A DNA stretch of 64,000 nt from Hyphomicrobiales bacterium (GTDB taxonomy: Bacteria > Pseudomonadota > Alphaproteobacteria > Rhizobiales > Devosiaceae), in assembly GCA_900470445.1 (NCBI GenBank), contig UCAU01000026.1:62001-126000 (forward strand), read 5' to 3'. This document shows positions 28,281 through 43,976 of this stretch, piece by piece. The notes below the pieces were generated by a model. That model ran no database searches. It saw nothing but the letters and a program-made list of their open reading frames with translations, and had not been told where the DNA came from. Numbering within the stretch: the first letter of the stretch is position 1; every line of letters begins with the position of its first letter. Made by a program: the position numbers and the translations under genes.

Positions 28281-28745
28281 ATGCTTCGTGCCGTCTCCAT
28301 CCTGCCGCCAGACCATGGGCAGGGCACCCCTTTCGACCTCGTTGTTCTCGAACATGACGAACGCCGCCTGCGGCGTAAATTGCTGCGCCTGCGCGGCGGC
28401 ACCGAGGTGATGGTGGACTTCCCCCAGACCATCACGCTCGAGCACAAAAGCGCGCTCCTGCTCGATGATGGCCGGCTGGTGGAAATCATCGCCGCCGAGG
28501 AACTGCTCTACGAAGTGCGCGGCCGCGATACGGCCCATCTCGTCCGGCTCGCCTGGCATATCGGCAATCGCCACACTTCGGCGCAACTCGAAGCGGACCG
28601 CATCCTGATCAAGCGCGACCATGTGCTCAAGACTATGCTCGAAGGCCTGGGCGCGACGGTGAGCAATGTCACCGAGCCCTTCTATGCCGAGCATGGCGCC
28701 TATCACAGCCACGGCGACAGCGGCCACGCGCTGCTGGCGCGATGA
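28281..28745 (+). CDS. ureE: Urease accessory nickel metallochaperone UreE
   Basis: 154 residues. The conserved core has AWHIGNRH (family nickel-binding His in the C-terminal domain) and ILIKRDHVLKTMLEGLGA. The C-terminal tail AEHGAYHSHGDSGH is a modest His-rich extension that can carry extra nickel. UreE delivers nickel to UreG. It overlaps ureF by ATGA. Confidence 0.93.
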   Translation: MLRAVSILPPDHGQGTPFDLVVLEHDERRLRRKLLRLRGGTEVMVDFPQTITLEHKSALLLDDGRLVEIIAAEELLYEVRGRDTAHLVRLAWHIGNRHTSAQLEADRILIKRDHVLKTMLEGLGATVSNVTEPFYAEHGAYHSHGDSGHALLAR

Positions 28746-29395
28746 GCGATCTGCAAAAGCTGCTGACCTGGCTATCGCCCGCCTTCCCGGTGGGTGCCTT
28801 CGCCTGGTCGGCGGGGCTCGAAGCCGCCATCGTCAAAGGTGTGGTGATTGACCGCGCCACCACCCAGCAATGGATCGAAGGCATTCTCGCCCATGGCGGC
28901 CTGCGCACCGACGCCATCCTCTTCGCCCATGCCTATCGCGGCAGCACTGACGCCACCGCCCTGCGCGACCTAGCCGATCTCTGCCTCGCTTTGACGCCCG
29001 CCCGCGAGCGCCACGACGAAACCACCATAACCGGCGACGCCTTCGCGACGGCCGCAAAAGCCTGGCCCTCCCCAGTGCTGGACATCCTGCCACGCCCCTG
29101 CCCCTACCCCATCGCGGTCGGCGCCATCGCCGCCAGCCATGGTATCGAGCTGCAGGCGGCGCTCACCGCTTACCTCACCGCTACAGTACACGCACAGGTA
29201 TCGGTCGCCGTGCGCCTCGTCCCCATCGGCCAGTCCGACGGCCTTGCCATCATGGCCGCGCTGGAACACCCCATTTCCGAAATGGCTGTGCTGTGCGAGC
29301 ATGCGACGCTGCACGATATTGGCTCCATCGCCTATGCCGCCGACATTGCCCAAATGGCCCATGAAACCCTGACCACGAGAATTTTCCGCTCATGA
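28742..29395 (+). CDS. ureF: Urease accessory protein UreF
   Basis: 217 residues, all-helical. The UreF hallmarks LLTWLSPAFPVGAFAWSAGLE and the downstream LDILPRPCPYPIAVGA are present. UreF bridges UreD and UreG and gates GTP hydrolysis during nickel insertion. Its start overlaps ureE, and its stop overlaps the next gene (ATGA), so all are translationally coupled. Confidence 0.93.
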   Translation: MSDLQKLLTWLSPAFPVGAFAWSAGLEAAIVKGVVIDRATTQQWIEGILAHGGLRTDAILFAHAYRGSTDATALRDLADLCLALTPARERHDETTITGDAFATAAKAWPSPVLDILPRPCPYPIAVGAIAASHGIELQAALTAYLTATVHAQVSVAVRLVPIGQSDGLAIMAALEHPISEMAVLCEHATLHDIGSIAYAADIAQMAHETLTTRIFRS

Positions 29396-29823
29396 GCATG
29401 CTGATTTCCGCATTCATGTTCATTGCCTTGCTGGCCGTGTCCTTTGCCCATCTGCTCTGGTCCTTCGGCCGCACCTGGCCCATTCGCGACGAGAAGTTGC
29501 TGGCCCAGACCGTGGTCGGCTTCCGCGACATCGAACGCATGCCGCCGCGCCTCGCCTCCTTCGCTGTGGCCGTCGCAACGCTGGCTGCCGGCATCCTGGC
29601 GCTGGCCCTGGCCGATCATGACAGCGGCGGCGCGACGCTGACCCTGCTCGGCATACCCCTTGCCGCCATATTCCTCGCCCGTGGCATTATCGGCTACACG
29701 CCCTGGTGGGCCGGCAAGACGCCTGAACCCAATTTCCGGCTGAATGACAGCCGCGTTTATTCCCCCCTCTGCCTGTTGCTCGGCGCAGGCTTTGTCGCAC
29801 TCACCATCATGAGGCTGCTATGA
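29392..29823 (+). CDS. DUF3995-like membrane protein embedded between ureF and ureG
   Basis: 143 residues with four hydrophobic segments. It opens [30 protein letters not shown], and [13 protein letters not shown] and [11 protein letters not shown] follow, consistent with the DUF3995 membrane family. It overlaps both neighbours by 4 nt (ATGA each time), so its translation is locked to UreF and UreG. No function is known. That coupling suggests a role tied to urease maturation, though a passenger cannot be excluded. Confidence 0.75.
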   Translation: MSMLISAFMFIALLAVSFAHLLWSFGRTWPIRDEKLLAQTVVGFRDIERMPPRLASFAVAVATLAAGILALALADHDSGGATLTLLGIPLAAIFLARGIIGYTPWWAGKTPEPNFRLNDSRVYSPLCLLLGAGFVALTIMRLL

Positions 29824-30452
29824 AATCCCTGAATGGTCCCCTGCGCATCGGTATTGGCGGCCCCGTTGGTTCGGGAAAGACGACGCTCTGCGAAATGCTG
29901 CTCAAGGCGTTGCGTGACCGCTATTCCATGGCTGTGGTTACCAATGACATCTATACCCGCGAGGACGCGCTGATCCTCGCCCGGGCACAGGCCATTTCCG
30001 AAGATCGCATCGTGGGCGTCGAAACCGGCGGCTGCCCCCACACCGCCATCCGCGAGGACGCCTCGCTGAATTTGGCGGCAATCGACGATCTCAACCGCAA
30101 ATTCCCCGATCTCGACATCATCCTGATCGAAAGCGGCGGTGACAATCTGGCGGCGACCTTCTCGCCCGACCTGGCGGATCTCACCATCTATGTGATCTCG
30201 GTCGCCCAGGGCGAAAAAATCCCGCGCAAAGGCGGCCCGGCCATTTCGCGCTCGGACCTGCTGGTCATCACCCATACCGATCTGGCGCAATATGTCGGCG
30301 CCAGCCTCGAAGTGATGGAAAGCGACACGCAGAAAGTGCGCGAGGGTCGTCCCTATGTCTTCACCGACCTGCTGCGGCGCGAAAGCCTCGACCAGATCAT
30401 CGGCTTCATCGAAAAGGCTGGCGGCTTCACCGATGCGGTAGCCGCCGAATAA
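29820..30452 (+). CDS. ureG: Urease accessory GTPase UreG
   Basis: 210 residues, SIMIBI-class GTPase: P-loop [10 protein letters not shown] at 13-22, [25 protein letters not shown] (CPH nickel-binding motif), IESGGDN and the [13 protein letters not shown] guanine-specificity region. UreG dimerises with nickel and GTP and supplies nickel to UreDF-urease. It closes the urease operon and is followed by a hairpin. Confidence 0.96.
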   Translation: MKSLNGPLRIGIGGPVGSGKTTLCEMLLKALRDRYSMAVVTNDIYTREDALILARAQAISEDRIVGVETGGCPHTAIREDASLNLAAIDDLNRKFPDLDIILIESGGDNLAATFSPDLADLTIYVISVAQGEKIPRKGGPAISRSDLLVITHTDLAQYVGASLEVMESDTQKVREGRPYVFTDLLRRESLDQIIGFIEKAGGFTDAVAAE

Positions 30453-30455
30453 AAC

Positions 30456-30486
30456 GGCGCCGGACCCTGTGCAGCGGTCCGGCGCC
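30456..30486. terminator. Hairpin after ureG, between convergent operons
   Basis: GGCGCCGGACC and GGTCCGGCGCC form a perfect 11-bp stem with a 9-nt loop, 3 nt after the ureG stop. No long T run follows. The remaining sequence to the glgX stop at 30629 shows no gene. Confidence 0.6.
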
Positions 30487-30628
30487 ATTATCAGCCCACA
30501 AGGGACCGTGCGGGCGACAGCCACAAGCTGCGCGCCCGCCACGGCAAATGTTCGGGCAATTGATGGAATTGTCCGGGCGCAATTACGGCTTTGCGATGGT
30601 CAGCCCTGACACCCCGGCAGAGCGTATT

Positions 30629-32626
30629 TCACGCCCTGACCAACGCCACCACCGAGCGCGGCGTCAGCGTGGCCGTGCCCTCGGAAAAAGCTATCTCCGC
30701 ACTGCTGTCCGACTGGATGCCAACCGCCCAGTTCCCTTCCGGCAGCCGCGCCACTACCGGTTCGGTGCGGCGGTTGAACCAGACCAGCACCTGATCGTCC
30801 TTGTTGGTCAGCTGCATGCCCAGCACCGAGGCCGCTGAATCGCGCCAGTCGCCCTCATTCATCTCGCGGCCATCGGGATGCAGCCAGACCACGTCGCGCA
30901 CGCCATTCTTGTCCTGGCCGGTGAGAAAATGGTCATGCGTCAGCGCCGAATGCGCCTTGCGGAAACCATTCACGGCAGCGACGAAATTCACCAGTTCGCC
31001 ATCCGCCGCTTCCCAATCGAGCCAGGTGATCTCATTGTCCTGCGCATAGGCATTGTTATTGCCCTGCTGGGTGCGGAACATTTCGTCACCCTGCTGCAGC
31101 AGCGGGGTGCCGCGCGACAGGAACAGCGTCGCCAGCAGCGCCCGCACATCGCGCTTGCGTGCCGCATTGATGGCGGGATCGTCCGTCTCGCCCTCGGCCC
31201 CGCAATTCCACGATTGATTGTGGTTGTGGCCGTCGCGATTGCCCTCGCCATTGGCCTCGTTGTGCTTGTCGGTATAGCTGACCAGATCGCGCAGGGTGAA
31301 CCCGTCATGCACGGCCAGCATATTGACGCCATTGCTGGGCTTGCGGCCCGCACTGTCAAAAATCTCGGCCGAGCCCGCGACCTTGCCCGCCAGCGCACCG
31401 ATCTTGCCGTCCTCGCCCCGCCAGAAGCCGCGGATTTCGTCGCGATAGGTATCGTTGTGCTCTTTGAATTCCTTGCCGAACTGGCCAAGGTGATAGCCAC
31501 CCGGACCCGGATCCCATGGCTCGGCCACCAGGATGCACTGGCTCAAGACCGGATCGGCTTTGATCTTCTTGAGCATTTCGGCGTTCGGATTGAACCCCGG
31601 CTCGCGGCCCAGCACAGTGGCCAGATCGAAGCGGAAGCCGGAGACCCCCATTTCCTCGACCCAATAGCGCAGGCTGTCGATCACCAGCCGCTGCGTCGCC
31701 GGATGATCGCACCGCAGCGTATTGCCGGTGCCGGTATCGTTGACCAGATGCTGTTTGCCGTCGACTTCGACGAACCGGTAATAGGTCTTGGCGTCCAGCC
31801 CCATCAAGCTGAGCATGGGGCCGTCGGCATCACCCTCCCCGGTATGGTTATAGACCACGTCGAGGATCACCGAGATGCCGTTCTTGCGGTAGAGATCGGT
31901 CATGTTCCGCAATTCATGCGGCCCGCGCGGCGCCAGGCGCGGATCGATGGCCGAATAGACCACCGGATTATAGCCCCAGGCATTGGTCAGCCCCAAAGCC
32001 GGCAAATGCCCTTCATCGATCCAGGCGGCCGTCGGCATCAATTGCAGTGTATCGACGCCGATGAATTTGAGGTGGTCGATCACCCGCTGCGTGGTCAGCG
32101 CCGCCACGGTGCCGCGCAACGGCCCCTGCACGCTGGGATGGCGCATCGTATAGCCGCGCACATTCATTTCGTAGAACAGTCCCGGCGCCTTTTTACGCGG
32201 CAGGATCAATTCGTCATTGGGCGTGACGACAATGGCTTTGGGCACCAGCGGCGCGGTATCCACCGCCTCGGCGCGATCCAGCCGCAACCGGGGCGAGCGC
32301 ACGAACACCCGATCGAGCCGCTTGGCATAGGGATCGACCAGCAGTTTTTGCGGATCAAAGAACAGGCCCTGGTCAGGATTGTATTCGCCATCGGCCCGCA
32401 GCCCATAGCGCGTGCCGGCGCCCAGTCCGGCAACCAACCCGGCATGGATGTGGTCGCGATGCACGTCCAGCTCGAAGCGGTCGGTTTCCTCGTCCTGTTC
32501 GTTATAGATCGATACCCAGATCGCCGAGGCGCTTTCGGAATAGACGGCAAAATTGACGCCATCCGCCACAAGTGTTGCACCAAGTCGATCCGTCGTCCCG
32601 CCATTGGGGACCAGTTCTGGTTTCAT
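30629..32626 (-). CDS. glgX: Glycogen debranching enzyme GlgX
   Basis: 665 residues from ATG 32626 (GGACGA just upstream). An N-terminal CBM48 (about 15-130) precedes a GH13 barrel with VILDVVYNHTGEG, nucleophile region GFRFDLATVLGRE, acid ILVAEPWDPG and AVHDGFTLRDLV. The HNHNQSWNCGAEGETDDP segment is typical of isoamylase/GlgX. It removes short maltotetraose-type branches left by glycogen phosphorylase. Last gene of the glg operon, 133 nt after pgm. Confidence 0.93.
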   Translation of the reverse strand: MKPELVPNGGTTDRLGATLVADGVNFAVYSESASAIWVSIYNEQDEETDRFELDVHRDHIHAGLVAGLGAGTRYGLRADGEYNPDQGLFFDPQKLLVDPYAKRLDRVFVRSPRLRLDRAEAVDTAPLVPKAIVVTPNDELILPRKKAPGLFYEMNVRGYTMRHPSVQGPLRGTVAALTTQRVIDHLKFIGVDTLQLMPTAAWIDEGHLPALGLTNAWGYNPVVYSAIDPRLAPRGPHELRNMTDLYRKNGISVILDVVYNHTGEGDADGPMLSLMGLDAKTYYRFVEVDGKQHLVNDTGTGNTLRCDHPATQRLVIDSLRYWVEEMGVSGFRFDLATVLGREPGFNPNAEMLKKIKADPVLSQCILVAEPWDPGPGGYHLGQFGKEFKEHNDTYRDEIRGFWRGEDGKIGALAGKVAGSAEIFDSAGRKPSNGVNMLAVHDGFTLRDLVSYTDKHNEANGEGNRDGHNHNQSWNCGAEGETDDPAINAARKRDVRALLATLFLSRGTPLLQQGDEMFRTQQGNNNAYAQDNEITWLDWEAADGELVNFVAAVNGFRKAHSALTHDHFLTGQDKNGVRDVVWLHPDGREMNEGDWRDSAASVLGMQLTNKDDQVLVWFNRRTEPVVARLPEGNWAVGIQSDSSAEIAFSEGTATLTPRSVVALVRA

Positions 32627-32759
32627 GGGTCGTCCAATATCAAGGCATGCCGCGAGCACCGAAACCGGTCCTCGCGGGATACATGCAACTATAAAAATCT
32701 AGAGCCGGCGATTTGATTTCGTCAATTCGCCGGCGAATGTCGTCATTTCGCCGCGGCGT

Positions 32760-35834
<3,075 letters not shown>

Positions 35835-35838
<4 letters not shown>

Positions 35839-37106
35839 CGGCTCGCCAGATATTTGTTGATCATGGCCTGCGTGATCAGCGTCACCCCATCATCGGTGCG
35901 CCTGAACCATTTGGCGTCGAATTCGGGATCGTCACCGACCACCAGTCCCTCGGGAATATTGACGCCCCGGTCGATCACCACTTTCTTGAGCCGGGCATTG
36001 CGCCCGATATCGCAATAAGGCAGCACCACCGCCTCATGTAGTTCCGAATAGGAATGCACGCGCGAACCGGTCGAGAGCAGCGTGCGCTGCAAATGCCCGC
36101 CCGAAATGATGCAATCGCCCGAGACCAGCGAATTGACCGCCGAGCCGCGCCGCCCGTCGAAATCATGCACGAACTTGGCCGGCGGGGTGATCTCGGCATA
36201 GGTCCAGATCGGCCAGTCGCGGTCATAAAGATCAAGCTGCGGTTCGATATCGGTCAGATCGATCGAGGCCTTCCAATAGGCGTCGATCGTGCCGACATCG
36301 CGCCAATAGCTGACTTCTTCCTTGCTCGAGCGGACACAGGAGCGGTTGAAGCGATGCGCCCAGGCCGTGCCGTTCTTGACGATATAGGGAATGATATCCT
36401 TGCCGAAATCGCGGCTCGAGCCTTCGGTCGCGGCATCACGGCGCAATTGCTCCATCAGGAACCGCGTCTCGAACACATAAATGCCCATCGAGGCCAAAGC
36501 CATGTTCGGATTGTCCGGAATGCCCGGCGGGTCCTTGGGCTTTTCCACGAAATCGACCACCCGGTCGCGCCCGTCGACCGCCATCACGCCGAAGCCGGTG
36601 GCCTCCATGCGCGGCACTTCGAGGCACCCGATCGTGACATCGGCGCCGGTGTCCACATGCTGGCGCAGCATGATTTCATAGTCCATCTTGTAGATATGGT
36701 CGCCGGCCAGGATCACGATGTAGCGGGCGCCGTAATCCTCGATAATGTCCATGTTCTGGTACACGGCATCGGCCGTGCCGGCATACCACATGTCCTCGGC
36801 CACCCGCTGGCTGGCGGGCAGCACGTCGAAGCTTTCGTTACGTTCCTGGCGCAGGAAGTTCCAACCGCGCGACAGGTGGCGGATCAGGCTATGGGCCTGA
36901 TATTGCGTCGCCACCGAAATCCGGCGAATGCCCGAATTGATCGCGTTGGATAGCGCAAAGTCGATGATGCGGGACTTCCCGCCAAAATACACCGCCGGCT
37001 TGGCGCGCCGATCCGTCAGCTCCATGAGTCTCGTGCCGCGCCCCCCCGCAAGCACATAGGCCATGGCCTCGCGGGCCAATGGTGATGGAATTCTATAGTC
37101 TGCCAT
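35835..37106 (-). CDS. glgC: Glucose-1-phosphate adenylyltransferase
   Basis: 423 residues, normal for bacterial ADP-glucose pyrophosphorylase. The N-terminal [20 protein letters not shown] loop (from about 17) binds ATP and allosteric effectors; [22 protein letters not shown] and [12 protein letters not shown] are catalytic-domain blocks, and a left-handed beta-helix ends the protein. It makes ADP-glucose, the committed step. Alphaproteobacterial GlgC is usually activated by fructose-6-phosphate and pyruvate (family knowledge). Confidence 0.96.
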
Positions 37107-37161
37107 TTCTAACCCTCCACGCGTCGCCCGGATTGATCCGGAACGTATCCCTCACACCCGA

Positions 37162-39363
<2,202 letters not shown>

Positions 39364-39463
39364 GTCCCCCCGTGAACCGCCTGCGGGCCGATGGCCCTGC
39401 GGGTTCTAAATCCAAACATCAAGCGAGCCCGATCTTGTCTGTCGGGTGCCTCGCGGCTCACAA

Positions 39464-41941
39464 TCATGCCGGCGTCGCCCCGACGCCCCAAATATCCTTC
39501 GCATATTGCCGTATCGTGCGATCCGAGGAGAAGAACCCGACGCTCGCCGTGTTGCGGATGGCCACGGCGTTCCAGTGCCGCTTGTCGTTCCACAGCGCAT
39601 CCACCTCGGCCTGGGCCGCTACATAGGCATCGAAATCGCGCGCCACCATGAACCAGTCATGGTCATAGAGCCCGCCGATCAGATCGCGATAGCGGTTCGG
39701 ATCATCGGGTGAGAACACGCCCGATGAGATCGATTCCAGCGCTTCCTTGAGCCGTGGCGAGGCTTCGATGGCGTCCTTGGGCACGTCGCCCTTGGCTCGC
39801 TTTTCATTCACCTCTTCGGTGGAGAGCCCGAAAATGACGATATTGTCGGCCCCCACTTCCTTGTGCATTTCCACATTGGCGCCGTCCATCGTACCGATGG
39901 TGATGGCGCCATTGGCCATGAATTTCATATTGCCCGTGCCCGACGCTTCCATGCCCGCGGTGGAAATCTGTTCGGACAAATCAGCGGCGGGAACGATCAC
40001 TTCGGCCAGGCTCACATTGTAATTGGGCAGGAACACCACCTTGAGCAGGCCACGCACCGCTGGATCGTGATTGATGACCTTGGCGACATCATTGATCAGC
40101 TTGATGATGAGCTTGGCGTTCCAATAGCCCGGAGCCGCCTTGCCTGCGAAAATCTTAACGCGCGGAACGTATTCGCGTTCCGGATGCGCACGAATTTCGT
40201 CATAGGCGGCAACGGCTTGAATGATGTTCAGCAGCTGGCGCTTATATTCGTGGATGCGCTTGATCTGCACGTCGAACAGCGCGTCCGACGACACAGTGAT
40301 GCCCATCCGGTCCTTGATCAACTTGGCCAGGCGCTGCTTGTTGGCGGTTTTGACGGCAGCAAATTGCGCCTGAAATCCCGGGTCCTCGGCATGTGCCTTG
40401 AGGCCCTGCAGCAGGTCGATATCGTCGAGAAACCCCGTACCGATCCGCTCGCCGATCAGCTTGGTCAGCGCCGGATTGCACTGCATCAGCCAGCGTCGCG
40501 GCGTAATGCCATTGGTCTTGTTATTGATGCGGTCGGGATAGAGCTTGTGCAGGTCGGAAAACACCGTCTGCTTCATCAATTCGGTATGCAGCGCCGACAC
40601 GCCATTGATCGAATGCGAGCCCACAAAAGCCAATTGCCCCATGCGCACCCGGCGGCCGCCGGCTTCGTCGATCAGCGATACATTGGCGATCTGCGCATCG
40701 TTGAACTTGGCGCGCTGCCGCGCCTCGGCCAGCACATCGGCATTGATCTGGTAGATGATCTGCATATGGCGCGGCAGCAGCCGCTCCAGCAGCGCCACCG
40801 GCCAGCTTTCCAGCGCCTCGGGCAACAGCGTGTGGTTGGTATAGCCAAACGTGCCGCGCGTCAGCTTCCAGGCATCGGCCCATTTGAGCCCATTGTCATC
40901 GATCAGGATGCGCATCAGCTCGGCAATCGAGATCGAGGGATGCGTGTCATTGAGCTGGATGGCCACCTTGTCGGGCAGCGAGCCCAGATCGCCATATTGC
41001 TGCAGATGCCGCCGCACAATGTCCTGCAGCGAGGCCGAGGAGAAGAAAAACTCCTGCCGCAGCCGCAATTCCTGACCGGCCGCCGTTGAATCGGCGGGGT
41101 AAAGCACCCGCGTAATCGCTTCAGCCCGCGCGCTTTCCTCCAGCGCGCCGATATGGTCGCCCGAATTGAACTTGTCGAGCAGGATGGGATCGATCGGCTG
41201 CGCGCTCCACAGCCGCAGCGTATTCACCCGCGCCCCGCGCCAGCCCACAATGGGGGTGTCGAACGCTACCGCCAGCAGATGGTCATTGGGCCGCCATTCC
41301 TGGCGCACACTGCCATCGGGGTCGGTGACCGGCTCGACATGGCCGCCAAAACCGATCTCATAGGCGCTTTCGCGGCGCTCGAATTCCCAGGGATTGCCGT
41401 GCGCCAGCCATTCCTCGGGCAGTTCCACCTGCCAGCCTTCGCTCATTTCCTGGCGGAACAGGCCATGCACATAGCGGATGCCATAGCCATAGGCCGGGAT
41501 TTTCACCGACGACATGGATTCAAGGAAACATGCCGCCAACCGGCCGAGGCCACCATTGCCAAGCGCCGCATCGGGCTCGAGATTGATCAGGTCGCCCAGA
41601 TCGACATTGAGGTTCTTGAGCGCTTCCTGCACCGGCTCCATCAGCCCGACATTGCTCATGGCATCGCGCATGAGCCGGCCGATCAGGAACTCGAGGCTGA
41701 GATAATACACCCGCTTGTTGGAGGTCCGCCACGTCTCGCGCGAGGACTCCATCCAGAGGTCCATCACCCGGTCGCGCACCGCCAGAATAGTTGCCGCCAG
41801 CCAATCATGTGGCCGCGCAACAATCGGGTCCTTGCCGACAGAATAGATCAGTCTTTCGAGGATCTCGCCCTGGATAGCCTCAACTGTTGCTGCAGGGCGT
41901 TCGGGGGTAGGCGCGTCGTAAACGATTGGCTTTTGCGGCAT
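39464..41941 (-). CDS. glgP: Glycogen/alpha-glucan phosphorylase
   Basis: 825 residues, GT35. YYLSLEFLIGR, DAALGNGGLGRLAACFLES and the PLP-lysine block EASGTGNMKFMANGAITIGT are all present. It releases glucose-1-phosphate from glycogen ends. It is first in the glgP-B-C-A-pgm-glgX series, so degradation and synthesis enzymes share one transcript, as in Agrobacterium. The start is ATG 41941. Confidence 0.96.
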   Translation of the reverse strand: MPQKPIVYDAPTPERPAATVEAIQGEILERLIYSVGKDPIVARPHDWLAATILAVRDRVMDLWMESSRETWRTSNKRVYYLSLEFLIGRLMRDAMSNVGLMEPVQEALKNLNVDLGDLINLEPDAALGNGGLGRLAACFLESMSSVKIPAYGYGIRYVHGLFRQEMSEGWQVELPEEWLAHGNPWEFERRESAYEIGFGGHVEPVTDPDGSVRQEWRPNDHLLAVAFDTPIVGWRGARVNTLRLWSAQPIDPILLDKFNSGDHIGALEESARAEAITRVLYPADSTAAGQELRLRQEFFFSSASLQDIVRRHLQQYGDLGSLPDKVAIQLNDTHPSISIAELMRILIDDNGLKWADAWKLTRGTFGYTNHTLLPEALESWPVALLERLLPRHMQIIYQINADVLAEARQRAKFNDAQIANVSLIDEAGGRRVRMGQLAFVGSHSINGVSALHTELMKQTVFSDLHKLYPDRINNKTNGITPRRWLMQCNPALTKLIGERIGTGFLDDIDLLQGLKAHAEDPGFQAQFAAVKTANKQRLAKLIKDRMGITVSSDALFDVQIKRIHEYKRQLLNIIQAVAAYDEIRAHPEREYVPRVKIFAGKAAPGYWNAKLIIKLINDVAKVINHDPAVRGLLKVVFLPNYNVSLAEVIVPAADLSEQISTAGMEASGTGNMKFMANGAITIGTMDGANVEMHKEVGADNIVIFGLSTEEVNEKRAKGDVPKDAIEASPRLKEALESISSGVFSPDDPNRYRDLIGGLYDHDWFMVARDFDAYVAAQAEVDALWNDKRHWNAVAIRNTASVGFFSSDRTIRQYAKDIWGVGATPA

Positions 41942-42042
41942 ATCGCAATCCAGTTTTCATGACGAACAGTTCCCCTCTGTTGTGCTCAAGCATTGCACTT
42001 AATTTGGGCAGGCGGAAGCCCCCTCGCGCAGCCCTTCCATGT

Positions 42043-43899
42043 CTAGGACGCAGGCTGGGTGCTCTTGGCGATAGTGTCCTCCACGGCCTCCTCCGACAAC
42101 ACCACCCCGCCTTCGCGCGCCTGGTCGCGCGCATTGCTGAGCAGCAGGCGGCTGCCCTCCAGTTGATCGGCGCCCGCCAATTGCATTTCGAAGCGCTGCC
42201 GGTCGCGATCGCGCACGCCCTCCACCACTTCGGCGGCTTCTTCCTCGCTTGCGCCCAGCATCTTGATCACGTCGCCGCCAAAGGTCAGCGCGGATTCGAA
42301 CATCTCGCGCAGCTGATATTCCACCCCCACCTTGATCAGTTCCATGGCATGGCCACGATCGAACGCCCGCGCCATCACCCGCACCAGCGGGAACTCATCG
42401 CGTAGCAATTCGGCGATACGGGTGGTCTGCTCCTTCTTGTCGGTGCAGATCAGGATCACGTCGGCCGTGCCGGCACCCGCCGCATGCAGGATATCGAGCC
42501 GCGTGCCATCGCCATAATAGACCTTGAAGCCGATCTGCGCGGCCACCCGCACCATCTCGGTGTCATTGTCGATGATCGACACCGAATGGTGCATGGCCAG
42601 CAGCGGCTGGCTGGCAATCTGCCCAAAGCGCCCAAAGCCGATGATGAGGATTTTGCCCGACAGGCCATCGGCCTTTTCCACGCCCTCCATCGACTGCGTC
42701 TCCTCCTTGGGCAGCACATAGCGCAGCCCGATGATGAAGAACGGCGTCAGCACCATCGAAATGATGACGGTGGCGGTAAAGATCGCATTGGTCGGCCCGT
42801 CGATCAGCCCAGCGGTCGCGGCAGTGGTATAGAGCACGAAGGCGAATTCGCCGCCCTGCCCCATCAGCACCGCTCGCTCCAGCGCCTCGCCATGGCTCGA
42901 TTTGAGGGCTCGCGCTATGGCATAGATCGCCCCCGCCTTGACCAACATATAGGCCGCCACGCTGATGGCGATAATGCCCCAGTTCTGCAGCACGATCGCC
43001 AGATCGAGCGACATGCCGACGGCCAGGAAAAACAGCCCCAGCAGGATGCCGCGGAACGGCTCGACATCGGCCTCGAGCTGATGCCGGAAGGTCGAGGTCG
43101 ATAGCAGCACCCCGGCGAGGAACGCCCCCATGGCCATGGAAAGCCCGCTGACCTGGAACAGCAGAGCCGCCCCCAGCACCACCAGCAGCGCCGCCGCCGT
43201 CATCACCTCGCGCAGCTTGGTCGAAGCCAAGAGCGAAAAGAACGGGTTCATGATGCGCCGCCCGAGGAAAATCAGCAGGCCGATGGCGCCCAGCGCGATG
43301 GCGATGCCGGTCAACCGGCTCACCAGCGTTTCTTCGCCACCGGTCGGCGCGAGAATGGCGACCACGGCCAAAAGCGGCACGATGGCGAGGTCTTCGAGCA
43401 GCAAAATGGACACCATGCGCTGCCCGCTATCGCTCGACAGTTCGCCCCGCTCGCCCAGAATCTGCATGACGATGGCAGTCGAAGTCAGCACGAAACCCAT
43501 GCCGAATACGAAGGCGACGGCAGGTGCAAAGCCGAGCAGGATGCCGACCCCGGTCAGCAGCAGCCCGCAAACTGCCACCTGAATGACGCCGAGCCCAAGG
43601 ATCTGCTTACGCAGCGACCACAGCCGCGACGGCTCCATTTCGAGCCCGATGATGAACAGGAACATCACCACGCCCAATTCGGCCAGATGCAGCACCGACG
43701 CCGGATCGTTGATGACTTCAAGACCCGATGGCCCCAGCAGCAGTCCCGCCGCCAGATAGCCCAGCACCGAGCCCAGCCCCAGCCGCTTGAACAGCGGCAC
43801 GGCAATCACCCCGGCGGCCAGCAGCGCCACGACCGGCAGCAGATCGATGCCATGCGATGCGGCTTCTGCCGCGTGTCCAACCGCTTCGCCTGCCACCAT
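42043..43899 (-). CDS. CPA2 monovalent cation/proton antiporter (Kef type) with RCK domain
   Basis: 618 residues. About twelve membrane helices (residues 20-395) form a Na+/H+-exchanger domain with LEMEPSRLW, LTSTAIVMQILGERGEL and SILLLEDLAIVPLLA, followed by an NAD-binding RCK/TrkA-N domain (ILIIGFGRFGQIASQPLL, about 415-535) and a charged tail. This is the KefB/KefC plan: K+ efflux that acidifies the cytoplasm, usually gated by glutathione adducts. No KefF/KefG ancillary gene is adjacent, so the symbol is left open. Confidence 0.88.
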   Translation of the reverse strand: MVAGEAVGHAAEAASHGIDLLPVVALLAAGVIAVPLFKRLGLGSVLGYLAAGLLLGPSGLEVINDPASVLHLAELGVVMFLFIIGLEMEPSRLWSLRKQILGLGVIQVAVCGLLLTGVGILLGFAPAVAFVFGMGFVLTSTAIVMQILGERGELSSDSGQRMVSILLLEDLAIVPLLAVVAILAPTGGEETLVSRLTGIAIALGAIGLLIFLGRRIMNPFFSLLASTKLREVMTAAALLVVLGAALLFQVSGLSMAMGAFLAGVLLSTSTFRHQLEADVEPFRGILLGLFFLAVGMSLDLAIVLQNWGIIAISVAAYMLVKAGAIYAIARALKSSHGEALERAVLMGQGGEFAFVLYTTAATAGLIDGPTNAIFTATVIISMVLTPFFIIGLRYVLPKEETQSMEGVEKADGLSGKILIIGFGRFGQIASQPLLAMHHSVSIIDNDTEMVRVAAQIGFKVYYGDGTRLDILHAAGAGTADVILICTDKKEQTTRIAELLRDEFPLVRVMARAFDRGHAMELIKVGVEYQLREMFESALTFGGDVIKMLGASEEEAAEVVEGVRDRDRQRFEMQLAGADQLEGSRLLLSNARDQAREGGVVLSEEAVEDTIAKSTQPAS

Positions 43900-43976
43900 G
43901 CTCTCCCAATATGAACCAGGCTATGCAGTGTTCCGATCTGCCCCCGCGCGTCAAGCAGGGCGCGTGCAAACCAGCT

